Of a stretch of DNA of 64,000 nt, positions 23,096 through 36,300 are shown one piece after another (positions within the stretch are counted from its first letter, which is position 1; the number at the start of each line of letters is the position of its first letter). The notes below the pieces were generated by a model. It had not been told where the DNA came from. It did no database searches and saw only the letters and a list, made by a program, of their open reading frames with translations. The position numbers and the translations under genes are program-made. The DNA comes from Bilabrum cf. latius (taxonomy: Eukaryota > Bigyra: Bicosoecida > Bigyra > Bicosoecida): NCBI GenBank assembly GCA_965178125.1, contig OZ237749.1:124001-188000 (forward strand). The letters run 5' to 3'.

Positions 23096-23233
23096 TGGGC
23101 CAGTGGGAATTTGGACTAGAACAGTAATATTTCATCATGCATTTCCTCCAATGTAGCCCCGATCCAGATGCGGATCAGAAGTCAATTGTTTTTGCGCGAA
23201 CGGCACCGTGTGTCCTTGATCCACTAAACGGAA

Positions 23234-26200
23234 TCAGACTGACTCTCCGGACATACCGCCAGCCGCCCTGTCCTCGGTTCCATTCTTCTTCGAGCCAGCG
23301 CCTGCGCCTCCTGCCGCGTCTTGGGCCGTGCTTGGAGCTGCAGGAGCTGCCCCGAAGAGCGACCGCATTGAGCTCATGAAGCGCGATGCAGCAGACCCAG
23401 CTGTCGTCGCCGGTGCGGCCACATCACTTCTCGAGGGGACTGCGCCTGACCCGCTCGCGCCACTCTAGGCGACGGGCCTACCCGCCTGCTGGGATGCCGC
23501 CGCGGGGGATGACCCCACCCCGCTTGGAGATGGCTTGCTCGCCGCGGGTGATTTGCTCAGGAATGAAGAGAGCGAGGTGCGGACTGCGACTCGGCGAGGA
23601 GAGCCCGAGCCACCCGGCGATTGGCCCTGGGAGACCGCCGCAGGAGCAGAGGCGGACCCGGGCGCACCCGGGGCACGGCTAGGAACCACAGGCGGTGTCA
23701 CAATCTTGGCGACTTTGCCCTGAGTGCCGTCGGACCCTGCACTGGTACCATCTGCAGCAGCTCCAGCGCCCCTGTCTTTGCCTGAGGATGGTTCGGCTCT
23801 CGACCCACCATCCTGGTCCTGATCCAGCCCGGTGCTACCTATGGCGATTCCGTCACTCACGCTCCTGCCGCTCGGAGAGCTACTGCTGCTTCCCTGTCCC
23901 TGTCCCTGTCCATGTGCAAGCGCACCTCGAATGGCAGCACCCACGTCGGGGGCCCCCGGAGCCGCAGTGAACTTGCGCAGGAGCACGGCCCTTGGAAGCA
24001 CCGACCCGCTCCTCGCCCTCGTGTGCTTCTTCATGTGGGCAGAGCCGGTGGATCGCAGGTGGGCCATGGAGGGGGTCGTTCGGGCCTGTTTGCACTTGCC
24101 TTTGGTACCCTTCTCGCGGCCATCCTTCTTTGCGGCAGTCCCGGCTTCCTCCTCCTCATCGCTGGCGGCCGAGTCGGCCGAATCCTCGTCAGACGCGCCT
24201 GAATCTGAATCGCTGCTGCTGCCGCTGCTATCATCGTCGCCCTTGTCCTTCCGTCGGGGCTTCGCCTGCTCTTCACCATCGCCCCCCTCACCATCGCCGT
24301 CCTCGCTCTCACTTTCTGTATCCGAATACTCCGGCATGCTGTATCCCGTACCTGCCCTAGCACGATCCACTCCGCCGTCTCCTGTCTCAGCGCCATCGCC
24401 GGCCTTCCGAGCATCGCTTCCACCAGGCCCAGCCAGGCCCGTGGAAAATGACTGCGCGGCTGTCTGCCATCTCGACAGCGGGCCCGCGTCCTCCTCCTCG
24501 TCCTCGTCCGAGTCCACATCGCTCCCCTCAGCACTAGCACTCCCGCTCCCGCTGCCCGCATCGTCCTCCACCAAGTCACCCAGGTCCCCTCCCAGCAGCC
24601 CATCGCCGCCCTCGCCCCCCTCCGCCCCGGAGGACATCGACCTCCCCATCCTGATCTCGCGCTTCACGGCGGCCAGGATGGAGGGCGCCGTGGAGCCAGT
24701 CACCAGGATGCTGCCCCGGCCACGCTGCAGCAGCTTGCCACCGATGGTACCCCGCGACCTCCCCGGTCCGGAGAACATCCGGCGGTCAGGACGACCGTCG
24801 CCACTTGCCCAGGCCACGTCCCGACCACCGGCCCCGCTGCCGCTTCCAGTCGCCCCGTCGCTCCTGGTTGCAACCGGCTTCCCGGAGCCCAGGCCCGCTG
24901 AGCTGCTGCCCCGCCGCCTGGAATGACCCGGAGCCGGAGCAAGCCCCGAGCCCCGCCTCTGCGCGGGCAACGTGCCGAAGCCCGGCCGCAGCACCACGGT
25001 CCGGCGGCGGGCGAGACCCACCCCCGGCAGCGTGGCCGAGGGCCTGAGCTGGCGGAGTCCAGCGGACCAGTCGTGGATGGATGGGGCTCGGCGGTGAAGA
25101 GAGATCCCCCCAGGTCCTTCGTTGTGTTCCCTGGCGTCCTCTCCTGCACCTGCCGCACCATCCTCACCGCCTTTGATGCCTGCGCCAGCTCCCCCCGCGG
25201 CCGCCGCCGCCGCTGCTGCCCCAGTGGCTCCGTCGCTGGTCTGGCTCCTCAGCCTGCCTCGCTGCAGCGCAGCAGCGCCTGCCTCCGCCTCGATGCGGTC
25301 TGCCTGCTGCAGCAGTACCCCGAGGTCGCTGGCTGACCTCTTCCTGCCCTCGTCACCACCGCGGTGGTGGTGACCCGCCGCATCGCCTGTGCCATCTTCT
25401 GCTTCCACCCCACCTTCGCCTCCAACCATAGCCCCCTTCTTGTTCCCTGTGGGGGACGCCACGGCGCCTGTTCCCTGGCTGCTGCTCCCTGTCGGTGTAC
25501 CAGCGCTAGTACTGCCTTGTTCCCTGGTCCCCACGGACCCCTGGGTGTCCCCCGTCTCTGCCCCCAGTGTGGAGGCCTCCGCCTCATGCAGCAGGACACG
25601 TGCGGAGCTCTCGAACTCGCCAGCTCGAGCACTGGTGTTCCCTGCTAGTGAAACGCAACGGGCTATCTGCCTCACGGCCCGCTTCACCAGGGCCAGTGAC
25701 GCGGGATCACTCGTCGCACCACGTGGACTATCTCCCGCTGCCCTCGCATGCTCCTGCAGGTGTCCTTCCCACAGCGAGTCCAGCTCCGACTACAGGCTGA
25801 ATTCATCGCTTGTGGCACCGTCCTCGTCAGCAGCGCCATCGCTTGGGGCATCATTAGCGGCGGCATGACCCACCGCGGCACCGACATCCACCAGGCAGCA
25901 ACCCAGCTGTGCCGTGTCTCTGGTGGCTGCGATCTGCCCAGCCCCCAGCTCGCTCGAGGCCACTGCAATGCCATGCACCCCTCCGTCGAACTGCCACCCG
26001 CCCGGCTCCATACCTCCGGTGGTACTACCACCCCGACCGGACGAACTGCCGCCCGCGCACATGGCGAATATATCGCTGGCGATGTCCGTCACGTGCACCA
26101 CGCCCCCGGGCCCGATCAAGATCCCGGCCCCGAGCAGAGCCGCCGGGTTGCTGTGCGCCCCTTGCCCCTGCTCGCCGTGGGAGTCGCCGTCGTCCTCCCC

Positions 26201-29200
26201 CGCGGCCTCGAAGCCCCACACGAACTGCGTGGGGTCAGCCGCCAGCGCCTGTTCCTGTGCCTTGGCCTGCTTCAGGTCCCGGCCCGATGGCGCGGAGAGC
26301 ATCCGGATGGCCCCGCCCAGCCCGAACTGCGTGCTGCGCCTGCGCCTGGCTTGGCCCAGCCGCGAGTACAGGCCCCTGGGTGTCTGACCCGGGCCCGCGC
26401 CCGCCCTCCCCTGCGCCGCACCCGCCCTCCCCGCCCCTTTCAGCAGAGACCCCGCCCCTCTCGCCTCCGCCGCAGCGTCCCTCCACCACACGCAGGCGTC
26501 CAGCAGTCTTAGCTCAGCATCCGCGCCCACGGGCCCCAGGGCGGCCTGTTGGGACTCACTGGGGAACAACAAGGGGGACACGTCACGCAGAGGCACCACT
26601 TGCTGGCCCGCTGCCGTCCCATCGGCGTCCTCGTCCTCGCCCGCCTTGCGCTCTTCTTCTCTCTTTCCCTCCCTGCTGGCATTGCTGATGCTATTTAACC
26701 CCACCCAGTCCCACGCGGCTCCATACCCGTACCCCTGCCCCGCAGCCTGCACCAGCAGGGGATCCGCCAGCCGCAGGTCGTCCCAGACCCTGAACCCGCC
26801 CGCAGCCGCCATGAGCACCGCATCCAGCGCCTCCCCAGCCTCCCTCCTCAGCCTCCGCGCCTCGACGGGATCCAGCAGGGCCATGCTCGTGGCTGCCTCG
26901 TCCTCGTCCTCGTCCGTTTCTTGTTCCCTAGAGGGACCGTCCTCCGGACCCCCACCCCCTTGTTCCCTGGAGCCAAGTACCCCTCCCCTGGCGCCCGCCT
27001 CCTCCCCCTGCTGCGATGCTCCGAACAGCGACACATCCCCGCCCTTGTCCTTGCCATTGTCCTAGCCACCGGCACCCCTGTCATGCCCCATCCCCATCCC
27101 GAGCTCCACGGTCGTGCCCTCCTTGGCTCGGCGGAGCCTCTCCTCCCGGGCCCGTGCCAGGTCGGCCCGCTCGGACGCCACTGAGGCCCCCAGCCGCGCC
27201 AGGTCCCCTACAGACAGCCCAAGGACGCTAGCGCTCAGCGCCCTTCTCGCCCCCCCGGACATGATGCCGCCTGGCCCCAGGCGAGGATCGGGCGCCACTG
27301 CCCTGGCCCCTTGCCTGCGGATGGCCTGCCCCGTGGAGCTGGGCCCCTCCTGTCTCGCCCTGCGCACAGCCTCCAGGTCATCGTCCCTGCCCTCTTGGGG
27401 CTGTGCCGCGCCCTCCAGCGCCCAGCACACCGGGTTGGAAGCGGTGTCTGCCTCCGCTGCCACGTCCAGCGTAAGCGCCGCATCCTCCAGCAGAGAGGCG
27501 AACGCCTGCGTCTGGGTGAGCCGGGCCACGAAGGGGCGCCAGTGGGGAGGCCTGGACGCCAAAAAGGCCAGCCTGTCGAACCGCACCACTGCGCCCCATT
27601 GGAACCTGTCCGGAACAGCGCACGGTGGAGGCAGGGAGGATGCAGGGGAGGAAGCGTCTGCATCGTCGTTGCCCTTTCCCGTACTAGTGTTGGCCTTGTC
27701 TCTGTCTTTGCCCTTGTCTTGCGCAGCCTCTTGCTTCTTGTCGAGCTGCTGCTCCTGTTTGTCTACCTCTTTATTCTCTTTCTCCTCCCCGAGCACCACG
27801 CCCGCTTCCAGCCCCCTCTGTTCGCACACCTGCGCCACGGCCCGCAGGAAGATGCCCCACGCCAGCCGGATGCGCCTCAGCTGGGCCGAGGTGGAGGCCG
27901 CCTGGACCAGAGAGGCGGGCCCCGCCGCGATCTCCACCGACATCACGCGGTCGTAAGGGCACGCTACAAAGGGAGAGTGTGAGGCGACCTGAGGCCACGA
28001 GCCCGCGCGCCCCGTGCACGCCCCTGCCTCGGCCAGCTCCAGCAGCGCGGCCTGCTCCTCTGGGGAATCGAACTCGCTGCCTGGACAGCTCTTGGAGTAC
28101 AGGAGCGGCGCCTCCTCGCCCTCCGCCAGCAGGTCCTGCATGTCCACGTCGGACCGACGGGCCGCTTCCTCCTCCTCCTCGTCCTTTTTGTCTTCCTCGT
28201 CCTGCCACCGGGGAATGGACCCGTGTTCCCTGCGGCGGGCCTCCTGCGGGCACCACTCCACGGGAAAGCCCCCGGGCGGAAGGCCCAGCCGGGCGCTCAG
28301 GGCACGCAATGATCCACCCGCGGGGGCAGCAGGGGAGGCGTCCCCGGGGGTGGAAGCCGTCTGCTGACCCCTCGTTGGGGACATGACCCGGCCAAGCAGA
28401 CCCCCACTCCGCGAGGGGGACCCTGCGGGAGTGCCCTGCCCCGAGCCAAGCCCGGGCATGGCGGGCCGCGCGATGCGGGGCGGCGGAGAGTGCGGGCTGC
28501 CCACCGGGGATCGAACCTGGGAGGATGGGTCGGCGGACCCACGGCCTCCCGGCGGCGGCCGGGGCGGCTGCCTAGAATCACCCCCGCAGGCACTCGGCTG
28601 CCCCGCCGGCCCCGGGGCATGTGAAGTCAGCCCACCGAGCATGCTCCTGGTGCTGCCCTGCCTACTGAGCGCCGCCTGGCCCGCCTCCTGGGTCAGCCGC
28701 CTCCCGCTCAGGAACCGCCGGAGACCCCCCATCATGCCCTGCCCCGCCGCGGTGCGCCGCGCCTCCGCCTGCCTCCTCCTCCTGATCCTCGCCTCCCTGG
28801 CGGCGCGCGCCCCCTGCGCCCTCGCCACCAGCAGAGAAGGGAACAGCGCAGGGGCGATCACCTCATGCACGCACTCACGCACCGACCCCACGCCCGCACC
28901 AGGCCCAGCCAGCGCGTCCAGGGCCTGGGACAGCTCAGCTGCCGCTTCGGACACCGCGGCGGAAGAGCCCAGGGGAGCTGCGTCCGTCTCAGCGCGGCCG
29001 CCGCCGCCCACGGCACCCGGGGTGCGGGGAGCGCCATCGTGGGCTGCACCCTACGTCCCGTCAACCTTCTCCTCCCCATGCGCATCACTCGTCACACCGG
29101 ATCGGTCGCTTTCACCGGTGCCTGCTCTCCTCCTCGCCTATTCCCGCCGGTACCTCTTCAGCACCTTCCCCGCCCCCGCCAGCTGGGACCACCCGAGCGC

Positions 29201-31492
29201 CCTGTGCTGCCGCTGCAGGCCCCTGGGCACCGCAACCACCGTCAGGAACTCCCTGTACCCGTGCAGTAGAGCCGAGGTGCAGTCAAGAAAAGCGCACCTT
29301 ACCTTCGTCACCCAGTCGCTGCGCACGTCAACCGCCAGCCCGGTACCCTCCAACTCCAAGGCATGCCCGCTCCTAGCCGCAGCGGCATGGGCACGGCCCT
29401 TGGCATCTGCGGCGTCCTGCCACCCCACGTGCCCGGGTGCCACCGCAGTGCAATGGTTCTCCCCATCCGCTACGCCCGCCCCTCCCCCTGCCTGTCCACC
29501 CGCCGCTGCCCCGGGCGATGGTGCCCCCGCAGCTGCAGCACCCGATCCGCCACCGGCAGCTGCCCCGCTCCCGCGCGCCCACTCCTCCTCCTCCCCCTCC
29601 ACCGATGGCACGTGCGCCAGAAGCTGCGCTTCCAGTCGACGGAAGAGCTCCGCCGGCAGCGAAGGGCTGTCGCTCCCAGACCCTGGCGCGCCCGGCGTGA
29701 ACTCGCCCTGCAGGAGAGCCTCCGCCTGCGCTGGTCCAGAGCACAGCGGAGGCACGATCTTCTCGTCGCCTGCGGCCTCCCCCCACGCGCCGTCGGGGGC
29801 GGGGAGGGAGGGTATCTGGGATGGTGATTTGCGGTGGGCTGCTCCTCTGGTGCCCCGGGGGGGGACAGGCTTCTTCGAGGAGGACGACGAGGACTAGGGC
29901 TTGGACCCTACCCCTGTCATCACGCGAGCTCCCGAGGAGGAAGAAGAGGAGGACGATGATGACTTTGCTCCGGACCGCTCTCCTGCCACTGCGTCTGTCA
30001 ACGCCGCCGTCTCAGGGGCTTTTGGACCTGCACCAACAGCCGCCGGCACCGCCCGCCCCGTCCTCAGCAGCAGCCCGGCAGCCAGCCGATCCAGCTGGAG
30101 CACCGCCCCTGCGCCTCCCCCTCCCCCTCCCCCCGTCAACCGCACAGCCACCGTCTCACCCGCCCGCTTGGCCTCTGCCGCCCCCCGGCCCGCCCCGTGG
30201 TGCCCCCACTCCTGGTCCAGGTGCACCAGGTAGCACGAGAGCACCGCCTCCGCGCCCCCCTTGAGCCCCAGGTAGTCCGTGTGCACGCCCATGACCAGAG
30301 GCACGGGGGCAGAGAGATACTCCAGAAGACTCAGGGGCAGCAGTGGGACGTAGACGTGGGACCAGCACAGGGGCAGCAGCAGCGCCTGCAGAGCTTCGGC
30401 TGCCATGGTCAGCCTGGCCGGGTGCTTGGAGTGCAGCAGCACGCGCTGCTCACACAGCAGGGCGGCGTACAGTCGCACCACCCCGCGCGGGGGCAACAAC
30501 CGGAACAAGGTACGAAAAGCCTCCGTGCTCGCGGCGGGCAGGAGGCGGGCCCCTGGGTGCCTCCAGAGGGCGCCAGCAGTGGACCCGGGGCCTGCCAGTG
30601 GCCCGATCCCTGCCGTGCGGGTGTCCGACCCAGACCCAGGCGGCATGCCTGCCTCCAGCAAGACTGCCCTGAGATTCGAAGGAGCCGTGCTTGCTTTGCC
30701 CGTGCCTCCAGCACTGGCAGGGGGCGGGGCCAGCTGCCTCGGCGGGTGCGGCCCATTGGCATTGGGCGGCTGCAGCAGGCTGGGAGCCAGCAGGGCGAGG
30801 TGGAGGGCAGCGGCAGCGGCCGCGCGCACCGGGCTAGACCCCGTGGCCGCGATGGCGGCGCTGGCCAGGGGCCACACGGATGCGAGGAGAGAGTGGCAGA
30901 CCGCCACGGGCATCCAGGGCTCGGCCACGAAGCAGACGGCCAACGGACCGCGGACGCCTGGCAGGCGGCGGAGGGGCACGCTCGCTCTTAAGCAGTGCCC
31001 CAGGCTGCGAGCACCGTCCACGTCCGTCAATACAAAGCTATAGGGCGATGCGATTGCAAACTGATCGGCATCGCTCCTCCCGGCCGTTCCAGCCTCGGTC
31101 ACGTTACCTGTCGCTCGAACTTCTGCTTTCTCGAGCTCCAGCTCCACGCCGTCTGGGCAGCAAAACAGCGCGATAGAATCCGGCAATGGACGCCTTGAAT
31201 GATCCTTGGGCGGATACCTGGCGAGGACCTGAGCCTCCACGATCGGCAGAGATTGATCCGCTCGTGCACCGGTAGCACCAGAAGGAGCACCCGCATCCTG
31301 CATCGGCTCCTCGTTGGTCAGCGATGCTACGTACTCGGCTACTTCGCCGTCTGATAACAATGATTCATCCACACCGACCACGCACGCATATCGGATAGGT
31401 CCGAGCAGCTCCGGCGGCGCGGATTGATGCTTGGGTCTCCGCCTTTGCATCGCTTGCATCGCAGTAGAAATCACTGCCGTGGACTCATTCAT
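23234..31492 (-). CDS. DENN-domain protein (Rab GEF-like), 2,752 residues (six UAGs)
   Basis: ATG 31490-31492 to TGA 23234-23236. One frame links five ORFs through TAGs at 29894, 29138, 29051, 27062, 25790 and 23465. The N-terminal 550 residues contain the three DENN parts. uDENN has GPIRYACVVGVDES and a RYPPKDH block. cDENN has TLFRLLPPRGVVRLYAALL, EQRVLLHS and PLVMGVHTDYLG. A dDENN-like segment VRCAFLDCTSALLHGYREFL lies near 29300-29350. A PHWRPFVARLTQTQAFASLL motif (about 27500) matches the end of many DENN proteins. The remaining sequence is mostly disordered, with acidic and Gly/Ser blocks and a coiled segment. DENN proteins exchange nucleotide on Rab GTPases on membranes; the Rab partner cannot be read from sequence. 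It is divergent from the TrpRS gene. Confidence 0.85.
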
Positions 31493-31670
31493 GCATTCAA
31501 GCTGCCACTATTTGAATAAACTATCGCACGTTGAGCTATAGGAGTACAACTCTGAGCGCAATGTGCCGCATGCAAAGCAGCATTCGTCACTTGGCCAGCC
31601 TCACCGACGAAACCTGCAATGCTACTATTCTGCTGCATACTTTTGCCGTCAAGTGGGATACGTACGCTTC

Positions 31671-33154
31671 ATGCCGGCCCCTAGGAGGGCGGTGGGTGCT
31701 CTGCGGCGCATAATGTCGGGTATTCAGCCGACTGGAATTCCTACGGTTGGCAACTACATAGGAGCTCTGGCCATGTGGGAGAGGCTGCAGCACTTGAGCG
31801 TTGAACCGGCCATGTTTATGCTAGCAGACTTGCACTCTCTCACGGTACCATTTGACCCGAAGGAAGTGCACGCTCGCAATTTGTAAGGTGGCAATCACTT
31901 GCCCAAGACGTGTGGCCGCTGTCCGACCAGTTCGCTGGAACCAATGCAGCGTGTTTCTCTGTTGTCCCGATTAATTTCCGCAGGCGCACCGCAGCAGCCA
32001 TTCTGGCGTGCGGCATCGACGCGTCTAAGGCAGCCCTATTCCGGCAGTCTGCCATCCCCGAGCACGCGGACCTCGCGTGGCTGCTTGCCTGCCACACACC
32101 ACTGGCCGCCGTGCAGGATAACCACCAGCTGCGGGACAGGCTTGCGCAGCTGGAGAAACAGCGCAACGACGGCTCTCTCTACGACGACAAGCTCCGCGGC
32201 GGCGTGGCGGGCGCCTCGCTCGGCCTCCTGTCCTACCCTGTGCTGCAGGCATCTGACGTGCTCGTCTGCAGGGCCACCGGGGTGCCCGTGGGGGACGACC
32301 AGCGGCAGCACCTGGAGCTGGCCAGGGACGCAGCCAGGGCGCTCAACAGAGCGTGCGGGAAGCCAAAGAAGAGACCCAGGCCGGGCCACTTCGCGTACCC
32401 GCGACGACGGGAGCAGGAGCAGGGGCAGGTGGAAGAGGGGGAGGGACAGGAGGGGGAGCTGCCGTACCGCCCCCGACACGTGGTGCCACCCCCCGTGACA
32501 CTGTCCGCGGCAGCCCCCTGGAGCCGGATCATGTCACTGCGCGACGGCCGCCGCAAGATGAGCAAGAGCGACCCCTCGGCCCAGTCAAGGATAGAGCTCT
32601 TGGACTCGCCGGACGACATGGCGCGCAAGATTCGGAGGGCGAAAACCGACTCCGGGTCTGGGTTCGCGGTGGACCCGGAAGGGAGGCCGGAGCGAACGAA
32701 CCTTCTCTAGCTGTTTGCCGCCCTGGAGTCGGTGCACGCGATCCGAAACACGGACACGGACCGTGACGGGGGTGCGGTGGATGCTGCGGGCGGGCACTAG
32801 GCTAGCGGTGGCGATGGATCCACTGTATCAAGCGGACAAGAGGCTAGTGTAGACGATACGGTGGTGGATGTAGCCGGCCTGGTGTTCCCCGAGGGTCGCA
32901 TGACGAGTGCAGAGGAGGTGGCTCGTCGGTTCGACGGCCGCGAGGGCGCCACCACCGCCTTCAAGGAGGAGCTGGCGGAGCTGTGCGTGGCGGTGCTGGG
33001 GCCCATCGGGGGCAAGATGGGGCGCCTGCTGGAGGACGAGGAGCACCTGCTCGAGGTGCTGAGCGGGGGCGAGCAGCGGGCCAGACGGATAGCTGCGGGG
33101 ACGGTGGATGACGTGAGGGAGCGGCTGGGACTCGCGCCAGTCGCCAGGATGTGA
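31671..33154 (+). CDS. tryptophanyl-tRNA synthetase, bacterial/organellar type (two UAGs)
   Basis: 460 residues in two exons (31671-31882 and 31984-33154), ending in TGA. A class I synthetase that charges tRNA-Trp, probably in an organelle. Motifs: [16 protein letters not shown] (HIGH-type, about residue 16-33), [16 protein letters not shown]-like block, GDDQ..HLEL (about 160) and KMSKS at 262-266. The C-terminal helices ([12 protein letters not shown]) are bacterial in type. An Arg/Glu-rich insertion precedes KMSKS. TAG at 32708 is residue 313 in NLL-UAG-LFAAL, a conserved segment; a second at 32798 is residue 343 in a linker. The start is the first ATG giving a short basic leader; an upstream open frame leaves a longer targeting peptide possible. 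Confidence 0.92.
31883..31983 (+). other. intron in the TrpRS gene, 101 nt
   Basis: Donor ATTT|GTAAGG, acceptor TTTCCGCAG|GCG. Joining restores [18 protein letters not shown], which matches the family. It contains an in-frame TAA, so it must be spliced out. Confidence 0.9.
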
Positions 33155-33370
33155 CTTGCTTGGCGAGAGAGCGGGAGGTTGGTGATTCCGTTTGGCTTGC
33201 CACTTGAACAGACATTGGGACAGAAGAAAATCGAAATTTCAAACCGGAACTGATCCTGCGAGTCACATGGGCGCTTGGCATGGGCAAGCAAACATAGACC
33301 CACTCAAGCACCAGTCCCCAGCCGTACCGCGGATCACGCCCCCCCGCTTCCCCCCCCTCCTCCACCTCCA

Positions 33371-36300
33371 TCACCCCTCGAACTCGATCCCTTCCTCCTC
33401 GGCCCTTTTCTTCCTCTCCTCCACCTTGCGCCGGGCGTCCTCAAACCTCGGGTGGGACCTTTGCAGCTCCTGCACGTCCTCGTTGCTCTCCGGCAGAGTC
33501 GCCACGATGTACCGCAGCGCAGAGTCCACGTTGCTCAGCACCCTGTAGGACCGCCTCTTCCTCACCTCGCCCCCCGGGCCGGGCTCACCGTCCTCCTCGC
33601 TCCACATCTCCGCCTTGAGCGACTCGAGGGCAGGGGACCACCGCACCAGCGAGGTCATCGTCTCGGGTGTCACCAGAGGCAGGCCGCACATGCTCAGGTG
33701 GCGCAGGGAACCGGCCCCCGCCCTGGCCACGGCCACTAGCCCGGAGCCGTCGATCTTGCGGCAGCCCCTCACGTCGATGTGCGTCATGCGCTTGCAGCCC
33801 CTGGCCAGCGCACGGAACCCGTCATCCGTGAAGTCCACGCACCCGGGCACAAGCAGCTGCTCCAGCCGAGGGCAGTGCTTCCCCAGCTCCTCCAAGAAGT
33901 CGTCCGTGGTGCGGTGGAGGTACTCCAGCCCGATCCGCCGCAGGTTAGGCAGCAGCCTGGGCAGCTGGCACAAGTCCTTGTTAGGGATCTGCTGGCACAA
34001 GCCCAGGTCCAGCTCCTCCAGCACGGGCGCATACGACGCGATGAGCAGGAGGTTCTCCGGACGGATGGACAGGCACCCGTGCAGGTTGATGCCTTTGACG
34101 CCCGAGGCGAAGAGGGGCCGGGGCAGGGCGCCGTGCAGCAGCCTGGCCCGCATCGCCAGGCCCCTCTCCTCCGCGCTGTGCTCCGAGGCGGGGGGCAGGA
34201 AGGGACCGTCCTGGTGGAACCGGGCCGCGGGGTCTGACCCGCTGGTCGAGGTGGTGGTGGATGGGGAAGACGAAGAAGACGCATCGCCCTTGGCACCACC
34301 AGCTGCGGCAGGCGACAGAACCGCGGCCGGGTGCGGCTGGGTCGGTGCCGAGGCGGGCATGGGCAGGACGTGCTGGCAGTAGTCCAGCGAGGGAGCGGGG
34401 AAGCCCTCCTCTCTAACCAGTCCACCCCTCCGGTTCCAGGGGTGCAAGCAGTTGAGCGACAGCTGGCTCTGCGCCTTGCTCGCGGCGATGCGCGCCTCGT
34501 CCTCGGCAGCCTGCCGCACCATCTCGTCCAAGTCCTCGACGCTGCCAGCGGCCGCAGTGGCAGCGGTAGTGACGGCATGGGCCGACCGGATCCGCTGCAG
34601 CTGGTAGGGGAACTGGAAGATGTCCGCGCACGCGCACGTGTAGTACACCACGCGCTGCGAGGCCAGCTCGTCCGACCCCCGGGGTGCGTGCCGCACGTAC
34701 CAGGCCAGCTCCGCCTCCCGCCGGCGCCAGTGGGCGGCTTCTTCGTCCTCGGGGCCCGGCATCGCACCGGCCCCGGATCCGTCCGCCTTGGGCTCGTGCT
34801 CCTTGCGGAGTGCCACCAGCTGGGGGCCCATGGGCCTGACGGGGCCGGTGGTCGCTGGGGCGGCGGCGGCGCCACCCCCTGCCCCGCTGGCGGGTGCGGC
34901 GGGCCCGCTCTCCCCCTCCATGGGGGCCTGTCGCACGGGGTCGGCAGGCCTCGGGGGAACCGTCGCGGGGAGCATCGTGTGGCACCGCGCGTCCACGGGT
35001 AGCTGGTTGGGCGCCTCGTTGGTGGGCGCTGCCAGCTTGAGGTCGTCGTCCGCGGGGCACAGGCCCGCCCTCCTCGTCTCCAGGTAGGCCTCCACGGCCG
35101 CCCGGCGGGACACTGCGATGCACGCCTCCACGTCCAGGTTGGGGTTCATGATCTGCGTGCCCATCTGCTCGGCGCGGTGGGGCAGGTGCGAGGCCAAGAA
35201 GAGCTCCATGTTGTGCCGGGCCTCGGGGGCGTGGATGCTCTGCGTCTGGGCGAGGAGTGTCTCGGCCACCTCCAGGCTGGGGTTCTCGCAGGCCCTGTAG
35301 CCCCTCCTGAAGGCGGGGTGCAGCCAGTCCTGAGGGGCATCAGCGGCGGCCCGTCCCGTGTTGGCGGCGACGTCCGGCGTGTAGGGCGGCTCGTTGACTG
35401 CGTTCAGCTCTTCCATCTCGAAGAGGTCCTGGGGCTCCTCTTTGGCCAGGTCGTGCGCCAGTCTGACCACCTCCTCGCCCTTGGGCTGAAGCGGCTCCAC
35501 CTGCATGCCGCACCGGATGGTGTGCCACCAGTCCACGTACCTCACTCCCTCGCCCACGGCTCCGGTCCACCGCGGGAAGGCGGTGGCCACGTCTTGCCGG
35601 GGCACTGCCTTGGAGGAGGCAGCTGCTGTGCCGGCAGATGAGGAGGAAGAGGAAGAGGAAGAAGAGGGAGACGCTTTCTTCTCATCGCCGGGCTTAACCC
35701 CGGGGCAGCCCATCTGCTTGAGCGTGGCCACGGCTGCATCGCACTGCAGGTCCTCCAGGGTCTCGGGCCCCGCCCCCTGCGCCTGGGACAGGGGATGCTG
35801 CGCCAAGGCCGGCTCCAGACCCATGAAGGCCAGCACGTGGCCCGCAGTGGCCCAGCGGCAGTGCCCGAAGTCAAGCCGCCTCGCTGTTCCCTGGGACTTG
35901 CGGAGGAGCCCGTCGAGCAGCTCCAGCGGCGGGTTGGAGAGGCCCCCCAGCAGCTGGCCCAGGGGCAGCTCGTCCATGAGTCCACCGGTGGACAGCATGC
36001 GGTCCACCCGTCGACTCAACCGACAGGCCCGGCTCCGCTCGGGCAGCGGCAGAAACCGCATGATGTTCACCACCACCCCTGGGGGCAGTGCCTGCAAGCC
36101 CCTGGAAGCAGCCCCCCCCCGCAGCGCCGCCTGCGCCTCCTTCTGGGACCCGGGGGTGACCCCGCTCTTGCCGAGGGACGACCAGTCGGCGCCTGTGCCG
36201 CCCACGGCCCGCTCCTCTCCCGCTTCCCCCGCGCCCAGACCATCCATCCCGCTCCCGTTCTTGTTCTTATTCTTGCCCGCGTCGTTGCCAGCGGCCCGCA

